From contig DCKU01000103.1 in the NCBI GenBank assembly GCA_002320455.1, positions 1-18,005 on the forward strand: a stretch of 18,005 nt of DNA, given 5' to 3'. The number at the start of each line of letters is the position of its first letter. Positions within the stretch are counted from its first letter, which is position 1. The notes under the pieces were generated by a model. It was not told where the DNA came from. It saw nothing but the letters and a program-made list of their open reading frames with translations, and did no database searches. Source of the DNA: Salinisphaera sp. UBA1666 (lineage in GTDB: Bacteria > Pseudomonadota > Gammaproteobacteria > Nevskiales > Salinisphaeraceae). Below, piece after piece: positions 1-6,678 of the stretch. A program made the position numbers and the translations under genes.

Positions 1-1
1 A

Positions 2-22
2 TCTTATGACGACACGCCCTAG
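2..22. repeat. Left-edge copy of a 21-bp exact repeat
   Basis: These 21 bases, with core TTATGACGACACGCCCTAG, recur without mismatch and in the same orientation at 15989–16009. There they form the tail of a palindromic element. A 21-base match is very unlikely by chance in an 18-kb window. The copy runs off the left edge, so the rest of the element is unseen. It contains the stop codon of the folM-like gene and ends in CTAG. Confidence 0.8.
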
Positions 23-759
23 CCGCTCCAGCGCAGCCCGCCGTCTACGGCGATGACCGCGCCGGTCTGGAACGGGTTGTCGAAACAGCTCTTGACCGCA
101 CGATAAATAGCCTCGGGCGTGCCCGTTTTGGCAAGCGGCGTGGCCGAAACCGTTTCTTGGCGAGCGTCTTCGTCGACCCAGTCTTGGAAGGAGATCGGCC
201 CGGGTTGGATCATGTTGACTTTGACGGTCGGTGCGAAGCGCTTGGCAAACGAGACGCCCAGGTTTTGTAGCCCGGCCTTGGTGGCGCAGTAGACGTCGTA
301 CATCGGCTTGGGGTTGTCGGCCTGTATATCGGTGATCTGAACGATATCGCCCGGCGCCTCGCGGCTGCCCGCCAGAGCCTCGGCCAGCTCGGTGTTGAGC
401 AGATAGGGCGCGCGCATATGGACCTCGAAGAAGTCCTGGAACTGCTCGGAGGCAGCACTCGTGTCGTCGTCGGTCGGCGAAAACGCTGAGGCGTTATGGA
501 CCAGGCCGCGTAGCCTCGGGGCGCGCTCGCGAATAGCGGCGGCGATCGCCAGCGTGGACGTGGTATCGGCGAACTCGCCCTGGACGAGTCGGGCGCCGCG
601 CTCGGCCAGACGCGAGGTCTCGTCGGTCTGACTGCGATAGACCGCAATCACGGAAAACCCGTCGTCGATGAATCGATGGGCGATATGGGCACCGATATTA
701 CGGTTGGCGCCGGTGACGACGACCGCGGCCGGTTCGGTGGGTGAATCAGTCGGGCTCAT
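19..759 (-). CDS. folM: FolM-like short-chain dehydrogenase (dihydromonapterin/pteridine reductase)
   Basis: A 246-residue NAD(P)H-dependent short-chain dehydrogenase, probably a cytosolic reductase of dihydromonapterin or dihydrofolate. The N-terminal nucleotide-binding motif is TGANRNIG (residues 16–23). HNASAF (88–93) replaces the usual NNAG. The catalytic Y157-x-x-x-K161 is present as YCATK. As in E. coli FolM, a Thr-Asp pair (QITDI, 141–145) lies where classical family members have the catalytic Ser. The protein ends in the family-typical DGG (239–241). I chose the ATG at 759 because it overlaps the cca stop as ATGA, implying translational coupling; the reading frame continues open upstream through cca but that part is out of frame with cca and not homologous. 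The stop TAG lies inside the 21-bp repeat at the window edge. The FolM assignment over a general pteridine reductase is by remembered similarity (GLVHNASAF, ITD, KVN). Confidence 0.85.
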   Translation of the reverse strand: MSPTDSPTEPAAVVVTGANRNIGAHIAHRFIDDGFSVIAVYRSQTDETSRLAERGARLVQGEFADTTSTLAIAAAIRERAPRLRGLVHNASAFSPTDDDTSAASEQFQDFFEVHMRAPYLLNTELAEALAGSREAPGDIVQITDIQADNPKPMYDVYCATKAGLQNLGVSFAKRFAPTVKVNMIQPGPISFQDWVDEDARQETVSATPLAKTGTPEAIYRAVKSCFDNPFQTGAVIAVDGGLRWSG

Positions 760-2117
760 GAGGCGTGTGTTGTCTGTCGGCCGTGGATGGCCTCGTGTAC
801 CGCCTGGACCCGGAGCTCGCGCAGCTTCTCGCCCACGGCCGGGCCGGTCAGGTCGTAATGCGTGATGACATCGGCGCCGCTCAGTGCTCGTGCCGCCTCC
901 AAGGCCTTGCGCGCCATCTCGGCCTGGGGATAGGCCCTGGTTTCGTAACCCAGGCGCCCGCGCACGTCGGCCACGCAAACCGCGATGAGATCCTCCAGGC
1001 GCTCGGGGCGGCGAAAGACATCCAACGCTTCGAACAAGGTCATGACCGTATCGGGCGTCAACTGCGTGATGCGGTGGAGGTGCGTATGCCAGCGCGCGGC
1101 CAGGCAGGCGGTTTCGCGTGTCTGGCGCGGCACGCCCATACGCCGGCTGGCGATATCGGTGGGCTCCACGCCGCGTTCTTCGTGGCCGCGATGCCCGGGC
1201 AGAATCCGCGCCGGCGTCAGGCCTTTGCCGTAGTCGTGACACAGTGCTGCGTAGCGTGCGACCGGGCCGGCGCCCTGTGCCGCGGCCAGGCTCAAGACGA
1301 GCAGCGTATGAATGCCGCAGTCCACTTCGGGGTGGTATCGGGTCGGCTGGGGCACGCCGAACAGGCTGTCCAGTTCGGGAAACAGACGCGCCAGCGCGCC
1401 GATCTCGCGTAGAAAATAGAAAAACGCGGCCGGCTCGTCGCACATTAGCGCGCGCTCGGTCTCGGCCCAGACCCGCTCGGGCACCAGATGATCGACCTCG
1501 CCCGAGGCCACCATCTGGCGACACAGCGCCCGTGTTTCATCGGCCACCGTGAAGCCCAGCGGCGCAAATCGGGTGTAATAGCGCGCCAGGCGCAGGATGC
1601 GTACCGGGTCTTCGACGAAGGCCGGCGAGACGTGTCGCAGCACCCGTGCCGCCAGATCGGCCCGGCCGTTGTAGGGATCGATATGCTGGCCGGCCTCGTC
1701 GCAGGCGATCGCGTTGATGGTCAGATCGCGCCGTGCCAGGTCATCGGCCAGGGCAACGCCGGGGCCGGTCTGGAAGACAAAGCCGTGATAGCCATGCCCG
1801 GCCTTGCGCTCGGTGCGGGCCAGGGCGTGCTCTTCTTTTGTGAGCGGGTGCAGAAACACCGGAAAATCACGGCCCACGGCCTGATAGCCGGCCCGGTCCA
1901 TGGCCTCGGGCGTGGCGCCGACCACCACCCAGTCGCGGTCGGCCACGGCCAGGCCCAGCAGGGCGTCCCGCACGGCCCCGCCCACCAGATATCGTTGGGC
2001 CTCGCCGGGCAGGCCGGTCGATGAATCGTCGATGAGACAGTCCCCCGAAACGCTAACGCTAAAAGTTCGTCTGACGATCAGGGTACGCAGGGCGCACGGA
2101 ATCGATGCGCGAGGCAA
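756..2117 (-). CDS. cca: Multifunctional CCA tRNA nucleotidyltransferase with HD domain
   Basis: Adds or repairs the 3'-CCA of tRNA using CTP and ATP. The long gammaproteobacterial form also has phosphohydrolase activity. The nucleotidyltransferase G-loop is LVGGAVRD (44–51), the metal-binding acidic pair is DRD (60–62), and RRDLTINAIA (129–138) is the ribose-recognition motif. The C-terminal HD domain contains CGIHT (267–271) and ALCHDYGKG (291–299; H294/D295). The start is uncertain. In the family the G-loop begins about four residues from the N-terminus, but no ATG, GTG or TTG lies near that point. The only usual start before it is the TTG at 2117, which lies 59 nt inside slt and adds about 38 residues. 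A CTG at 2012 would give a nearly family-length protein but lacks a ribosome-binding site. The 3' end overlaps folM by 4 nt. Confidence 0.93.
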   Translation of the reverse strand: MPRASIPCALRTLIVRRTFSVSVSGDCLIDDSSTGLPGEAQRYLVGGAVRDALLGLAVADRDWVVVGATPEAMDRAGYQAVGRDFPVFLHPLTKEEHALARTERKAGHGYHGFVFQTGPGVALADDLARRDLTINAIACDEAGQHIDPYNGRADLAARVLRHVSPAFVEDPVRILRLARYYTRFAPLGFTVADETRALCRQMVASGEVDHLVPERVWAETERALMCDEPAAFFYFLREIGALARLFPELDSLFGVPQPTRYHPEVDCGIHTLLVLSLAAAQGAGPVARYAALCHDYGKGLTPARILPGHRGHEERGVEPTDIASRRMGVPRQTRETACLAARWHTHLHRITQLTPDTVMTLFEALDVFRRPERLEDLIAVCVADVRGRLGYETRAYPQAEMARKALEAARALSGADVITHYDLTGPAVGEKLRELRVQAVHEAIHGRQTTHAS

Positions 2118-4026
2118 GCGGAGTAACGGATTCGGACAGGCGATGCTGGAAAACGGTCATGTGCGACATCACGCGTTGTACGTATTCCCGTGTTTCGGTG
2201 TAGGGAATCGTGGCGATCCAGATATCCGGGGGCATGGTGGTTTCGGGCAGCCACTGCGCGACCTTGCGCGGCCCGGCGTTGTAGCTGGCCGTGGCCAGCG
2301 CGATATTGCCGTGCCAGTCGGCCACCATGTCTGATAAGTAGCGGGCGCCTAGCGTGGTGTTCTCGCCCGGGTCGTTCAGATCACGGCTTGTGGGCTTGGC
2401 GCGGCCCATCTGCCGGGCCACGAGGTCGGCCGTTCCGGGCATCAGCTGCATCAGCCCGCGGGCACCCACCGGCGAGCGCACCGTGGGCTGAAACAACGAC
2501 TCGGTACGCACGATGGCATAAACGAAGGCCGGGTCCAGGTCGTTGGCCGCGGCCGCCGCGCGCACGTCGGCGCTGTACGGCGTGGGATAGCGGATATCCA
2601 GATCGTCCCAGTAGTCGGCATCTGCCAGCGTCAGAATCGCGCGGGCATACCACTGCCACTCATAAGCCCGGCGGGCGGCCTGCATCTGCTCGTCCTGGGG
2701 CAGGCGTGCCATCAGCGCCTGCCATTCCAGATAGGCATAGCTGTCCATACCCAGCGCGTGTAGCTCGCGCGCCCGGGCGTAGCCGGGCCGCGCTTCAAGG
2801 CGCGCAGCAATGGCCGAATCGTCGGGCACCCGGCGCTCGTTGAACTGATAATCCTGGTCCAGCGCATCGGCGGCCAAGTAGCCGTGATAGGCCCGTTCGC
2901 CGGCCAGCGGCCGATAAATCGCGTCGGCGGCTTGGTCTTGGCCGGTGGCCGCCAGCGCCCGGGCCTTCCAGTAGCGCCATTCTTCGTCGCGGGCAATAGC
3001 CGGTGGCAGTTGGTTGATGGCATCGATGACCAGCGGCCAGCGCTGGTCTCGAATCGCGGCCCGCACTTCCCAGCCCAGCGCGTGCTCGTCGTCGGCCTGG
3101 TTCAAGCGCGCATGATCGACGCGCGCGAACCACAGCTGGGCTTCGGGGCGATGCTCTTCGGCGAACAGCAAGGCCACATAGCGCTGCATCTCGTATTTGC
3201 CTTTGGCATCGATGCCGAAACGCGCCACCAGCTCAGGCAGGGCATCGGCGGCGGCCTCCGGCGCGGCCAGCACGTAACGCTTGAACACCGCGACCGCGAC
3301 ATCGTCGTCCAAGCCGGGAGCCGCGCGCATCAGCCCGGCCGGGTTGTTATACAGCGACAGCCACTCGCGCACGGTCGGCGCATCGCCGCCGGCCTGATCG
3401 GCCAGATAGCCGGCCAGGCCGGTATCGCCGGCCAGCAGAGCCTTGTGAGCACGGCTGCGAATTAGGCCGGCGTCTAGGGCGCCCTGGGCGGCCAGCCAGT
3501 CGAAGACCGGGTTGCATTCGCTGGGCTGGCTCTTGCCCACGTTGTAAAGCGTGCGGGCTTCGGCCAGCGAGCCACGGCCCATCTTGATACGCGCGGTAGC
3601 TGCACGGCATTGGCCGGTCGTCGATTGTTTGCTTTGCGTCTGTGCCAGTACCTCGGACCATCGGCCGCGCTCGGCCAGGTCGTCGAGCCAGGCGCTTTCC
3701 AACTGGCTCGCCGGAGGCAGCTCGGGATAATCGGCCAGAAAGGCCTCAATCCGGGTATCCAGGTCGGCGCTGGCCCCGCGGGCCAGCTCGCCACGTAGAT
3801 CGGCCGCCGTGAGATAGGGATATAGCGGGTAGTTGCGCAGGTCGTAAGCGAGGTCGCTTTCGCTGGAGAATGTGCCCTGGCGGGCGGCATCGAGCGCGCG
3901 AATGAAGCGCTGTCGGGTGGTGTCGCTGTAGGCGCTCACGGCGTCGGCGTTGACAGCGGCAAGTGCCGAAGACGCAGCACTCAGCCCGGTCACGACGAGG
4001 GCGGCAGAAATCAATAAAGCCCGCAT
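2059..4026 (-). CDS. slt: Soluble lytic murein transglycosylase (Slt70 type)
   Basis: A periplasmic enzyme of 655 residues that cleaves the MurNAc–GlcNAc bond of peptidoglycan to give 1,6-anhydro ends. The N-terminus MRALLISAALVV...SALAAV is a Sec signal peptide with an ALA-A cleavage site. A long alpha-helical superhelix region follows (about residues 30–460). The C-terminal SLT domain carries the catalytic Glu509 in RTESLFQP, then GARGLMQLMPGTA, and the ATASYNAGP motif. Length and architecture match E. coli Slt70 (about 645 residues). I chose the ATG at 4026 because it directly precedes the signal peptide; an open frame upstream adds 14 unlikely residues. The ribosome-binding site is weak (GGGGCC). 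The 3' end runs into the proposed start of cca, suggesting co-transcription with cca and folM. Confidence 0.95.
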   Translation of the reverse strand: MRALLISAALVVTGLSAASSALAAVNADAVSAYSDTTRQRFIRALDAARQGTFSSESDLAYDLRNYPLYPYLTAADLRGELARGASADLDTRIEAFLADYPELPPASQLESAWLDDLAERGRWSEVLAQTQSKQSTTGQCRAATARIKMGRGSLAEARTLYNVGKSQPSECNPVFDWLAAQGALDAGLIRSRAHKALLAGDTGLAGYLADQAGGDAPTVREWLSLYNNPAGLMRAAPGLDDDVAVAVFKRYVLAAPEAAADALPELVARFGIDAKGKYEMQRYVALLFAEEHRPEAQLWFARVDHARLNQADDEHALGWEVRAAIRDQRWPLVIDAINQLPPAIARDEEWRYWKARALAATGQDQAADAIYRPLAGERAYHGYLAADALDQDYQFNERRVPDDSAIAARLEARPGYARARELHALGMDSYAYLEWQALMARLPQDEQMQAARRAYEWQWYARAILTLADADYWDDLDIRYPTPYSADVRAAAAANDLDPAFVYAIVRTESLFQPTVRSPVGARGLMQLMPGTADLVARQMGRAKPTSRDLNDPGENTTLGARYLSDMVADWHGNIALATASYNAGPRKVAQWLPETTMPPDIWIATIPYTETREYVQRVMSHMTVFQHRLSESVTPLASRIDSVRPAYPDRQTNF

Positions 4027-4068
4027 GGCGATTGGCCCCGGCAAACAATGGGCTCGAGTGTAACCCAA

Positions 4069-4084
4069 GCGCCCGTTCGGGCGC
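4069..4084 (-). terminator. Hairpin between oxyR and slt
   Basis: GCGCCC and GGGCGC form a perfect stem around a 4-nt loop, in the 84-nt gap between the oxyR stop and the slt start. On the minus strand it is followed only by TTGGGTT, so the U-tract is poor. It may be a weak intrinsic terminator or an attenuating hairpin. Confidence 0.4.
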
Positions 4085-4110
4085 GGGGGCAGAACGAGTC
4101 GATGAAGCGG

Positions 4111-5076
4111 TTACGACGCGTCTAGAAAAGCCTCGTCGACGTTAAGCGCGGGCTGATCGTCCAACAACGACACGCCGTCTAGCTCACAAGCCATGACCGC
4201 GGTATGCAGGGCGTTGATCGCCTTCGGGCGCGGAAAGCTTCGCCGCCAGGCGATCGCGATCTGGCGCTTGGGTGCGGTTCCGGCAAACGGGCGCGTTTCC
4301 AGGAGCCGGGATTCGTGCGACAGGTTGGGGATCGACGAGCGCGGCAATACGGTAATGCCAAGGCCGCTGGCCACCATGTGTCGAATGGTTTCCAGCGACG
4401 AGCCCGAGCGGGTGCGGTGGGCTTCTTCGGTTTCCCGACACTCGGAACACAATGCGAGCACCTGATCGCGAAAGCAGTGGCCCGGGCCCAACAGAAGCAG
4501 GTTCTCGTCGGCCAGCTCGTTGGCACCGATGGCCTCGCGCTGGGTCCACTCGTGGGCCTGGGGCATGACGACGACGAAGCTTTCGTCGTAGATCGGCCAC
4601 ACCGACATGCCTGAGACATCGTAGGGCATGGCCACGATCACGGCGTCGAGCTCGTTGTTGCGCAGCTGCTGGGTCAGCTGACCCGTCAGGTTCTCCTCGA
4701 TGATGAGTGGCATCTCGGGGCTTTCTTCGCGCAACTTCGGGATCAGATGGGGCAACAGATACGGACCGACCGTATAGATCACGCCCAGGCGCAACGGCCC
4801 CTTGAGTTCGTCGCGGCCCTGCTCGGCCACCGATTCCAGCGCATTGACTTCGCCTAAGACGCGATAGGCCTGCTCGATGATGCGCCGCCCGATGGGCGTG
4901 ACGCGTGCCTCGCCCCGGTTGCGTTCGAACACGGTTACGCCGAGCTCCCCCTCGAGTTTCTTGACCGCGACCGACAGCGTCGGCTGGCTGACGAACGCGC
5001 GTTTGGCCGCGCGGCCGAAGTGCCGCTCCTTGTCGAGCGCGATCAGATAGCGCAGTTCGGTCAGCGTGATGTGCAT
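4111..5076 (-). CDS. oxyR: OxyR hydrogen-peroxide-sensing LysR-type regulator
   Basis: A 321-residue LysR-family transcription factor that senses H2O2 by disulfide formation and controls peroxide defence. The N-terminal winged helix-turn-helix (residues 1–60) contains RHFGRAAKRAFVSQPTLS. The regulatory domain carries GHCFRDQVLALC, with C201 and C210 nine residues apart, exactly the spacing of the peroxidatic and resolving cysteines C199/C208 of E. coli OxyR. A further Cys, C213, follows. This pair separates it from generic LysR regulators. The start MHITLTELRYL is standard for the family; GGGGAG lies about 12 nt upstream. Only 38 nt separate it from the end of hemF on the same strand, so read-through from tsaC–hemF is likely, although oxyR is often a single autoregulated gene. 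Confidence 0.94.
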   Translation of the reverse strand: MHITLTELRYLIALDKERHFGRAAKRAFVSQPTLSVAVKKLEGELGVTVFERNRGEARVTPIGRRIIEQAYRVLGEVNALESVAEQGRDELKGPLRLGVIYTVGPYLLPHLIPKLREESPEMPLIIEENLTGQLTQQLRNNELDAVIVAMPYDVSGMSVWPIYDESFVVVMPQAHEWTQREAIGANELADENLLLLGPGHCFRDQVLALCSECRETEEAHRTRSGSSLETIRHMVASGLGITVLPRSSIPNLSHESRLLETRPFAGTAPKRQIAIAWRRSFPRPKAINALHTAVMACELDGVSLLDDQPALNVDEAFLDAS

Positions 5077-5114
5077 CGTGAGATAAAGCTCCCCGTTATG
5101 ACTCGGCGCGGGTT

Positions 5115-6062
5115 TTAGTCCCGATCGCGACCGAGCCAGTCTCTGGGCATTAGAAAACGCGCGTAGAGATCCGCTTCGGCGCTGCCCGGCGCCGGTTCAT
5201 AACCATACTGCCACGCCGCGAGCGGCGGCATCGACATAAGAATCGACTCGGTGCGGCCCTTGGACTGCAGCCCGAACAAGGTGCCGCGGTCGTAGACGAG
5301 GTTGAACTCGACGTAGCGACCGCGCCGATAGAGTTGGAAGTCACGCTCGGCGCTGCCGTACTCGTGATCCTTGCGGGCTTCTACGATCGGCACGTAAGAA
5401 TCGATGAAGGCCTGCCCCACGGACTGGACGAAAGCAAACGAATCGACAAAGCCTAAGTCGTCGAAATCATCGAAGAACAAACCGCCGATGCCGCGCGTCT
5501 CGTCGCGATGCGGCAGATAGAAATATTCGTCGCACCAGGCCTTGAAGCGGTCGTATAGGGCGTCGTCGAACGGCGCACACGCTTCAAGCGCGCCCTGGTG
5601 CCAAGCGCGGGCGTCGGCGTCGAAGCCGTAGTGTGGCGTCAGATCAAAGCCGCCGCCGAACCACCACACCGGCGTCTCGCCGGGTTTTTCAGCCACGAAG
5701 AAACGCACGTTGGCATGCGCGGTCGGCGCGTACGGATTACGAGGATGGGCCACCACCGATACGCCGGTGGCCACGAAGGAGCGGCCGGCCAGCTCCGGAC
5801 GCCGCGCCGAGGCCGAGGCCGGCAGCGAATCGCCGGTGATATGCGAAAAATTAACGCCCGCGCGCTCGAAGATCGCGCCGTCGGACAGCACCCGCGTATC
5901 GCCACCGCCACCGGTCGGCCGGTCCCATTGATCGACGTAGAAACGCGCCTCGGGCTCGAAGGCCTCCAGGCGCGCGACGATATGATCCTGCAGGCCTTTG
6001 AAGTAGTCGATGACGACGTTGGGGTCGGCCGGCTCATTAGCGTGCGTGTCGTTATCCGCCAC
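5115..6062 (-). CDS. hemF: Oxygen-dependent coproporphyrinogen III oxidase
   Basis: Converts coproporphyrinogen III to protoporphyrinogen IX by oxidative decarboxylation with O2 in haem synthesis. Family motifs are WWFGGGFDLTPHY (133–145), CDEYFYLPHRDETRGIGGLFFDD (177–199), RRGRYVEFNLVYDRGT (246–261) and GLQSKGRTESILMSMPP (264–280). Length is 315 residues from the GTG at 6062, close to the usual 300. I chose GTG because AGGCGAG lies 7–8 nt upstream and the overlap with tsaC is only 11 nt. The ATG at 6086 (MPKQARSS..., 323 residues) lacks a ribosome-binding site and overlaps tsaC by 35 nt, but cannot be excluded. The O2-dependent enzyme indicates an aerobic or facultative lifestyle. Confidence 0.94.
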   Translation of the reverse strand: MADNDTHANEPADPNVVIDYFKGLQDHIVARLEAFEPEARFYVDQWDRPTGGGGDTRVLSDGAIFERAGVNFSHITGDSLPASASARRPELAGRSFVATGVSVVAHPRNPYAPTAHANVRFFVAEKPGETPVWWFGGGFDLTPHYGFDADARAWHQGALEACAPFDDALYDRFKAWCDEYFYLPHRDETRGIGGLFFDDFDDLGFVDSFAFVQSVGQAFIDSYVPIVEARKDHEYGSAERDFQLYRRGRYVEFNLVYDRGTLFGLQSKGRTESILMSMPPLAAWQYGYEPAPGSAEADLYARFLMPRDWLGRDRD

Positions 6063-6624
6063 GGATGATCTCGCCTGTTTCGGCATGGACGATAGTACTG
6101 GGTACGCCGGGGGTGTCCGGGCGGCCGGCCACGAGGCCGTCGAGGCCGCGACCGAAGCGGGCCCGGGCGCTCCACGATGAGCGCACCGGCGGCCGACCGG
6201 TGACGTTGGCGCTGGTTGAGACCAGGGCGCCGCCAAAAGAGCTGCACAGATCGCGCGTGATGACGTGGGCCGGCACCCGCAGGGCAATGGTGGGCTGGCC
6301 GCCGGTCAGCCAGACGGGCGCATCGGCTCTAGCGGGCAACAAGAAGGTCCGAGCGGCCGGCCAGGCATCTACGGCCCGCTGCCAGGCCGCGTCGGCGTCG
6401 ACCGCCACGAGGCGCGCCAGATGCGCCGGATCTGCCGCAATCACGATCAGCCCGCGCGATACGTCGCGCTGTTTCATGAGCAGGATACGACCCACAGCGA
6501 CCGGATCATACGCGTTAGCGGCCAATCCCCATACACCGTCGGCCGGGTGGGCGATAACACCGCCGTCGGCCAGCAGCCGTGCGGCATGGCGCACTTGAAA
6601 TCGCGCGCCGCCATGTTCGTTCAT
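6052..6624 (-). CDS. tsaC: Threonylcarbamoyl-AMP synthase (TsaC/YrdC family)
   Basis: Makes L-threonylcarbamoyl-AMP from threonine, bicarbonate and ATP for the t6A37 modification of ANN-decoding tRNAs. The 190-residue protein shows the YrdC fold: HPADGVWGLAANAYD near the N-terminus, LLMKQRDVSRGLIVIA (substrate and ATP contacts), TIALRVPAH, and LVSTSANVTGRPP. The size fits the short TsaC form without the extra Sua5 domain. AGGGGC lies 5–6 nt before the ATG, a good ribosome-binding site. It follows topA with a 54-nt gap and overlaps hemF. The position next to dprA, smg and hemF matches the conserved gammaproteobacterial arrangement. Confidence 0.93.
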   Translation of the reverse strand: MNEHGGARFQVRHAARLLADGGVIAHPADGVWGLAANAYDPVAVGRILLMKQRDVSRGLIVIAADPAHLARLVAVDADAAWQRAVDAWPAARTFLLPARADAPVWLTGGQPTIALRVPAHVITRDLCSSFGGALVSTSANVTGRPPVRSSWSARARFGRGLDGLVAGRPDTPGVPSTIVHAETGEIIRGG

Positions 6625-6649
6625 CGCTGCCCCTGAAACGCTGGTCTGG

Positions 6650-6673
6650 GCGGGCCGTAGATTATTGGCCCGC
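6650..6673 (-). terminator. Hairpin between topA and tsaC
   Basis: GCGGGCC and GGCCCGC form a 7-bp perfect stem with a 10-nt loop, immediately after the topA stop in transcription direction. No U-tract follows. It may reduce read-through from topA into tsaC or protect the 3' end; both roles are inference. Confidence 0.35.
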
Positions 6674-6678
6674 GCTCT

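Noticed and set aside
765..1412. 215-codon plus-strand open frame, and other plus-strand frames in 1488–4145
   Set aside because: Antisense to cca and slt, no family features, no ribosome-binding sites.
760..1524. N-terminal extension of the folM-like frame to 501 residues
   Set aside because: The extension lies fully inside cca in another frame and is Arg/Pro/Gly-rich shadow sequence; homology begins at the ATG at 759.
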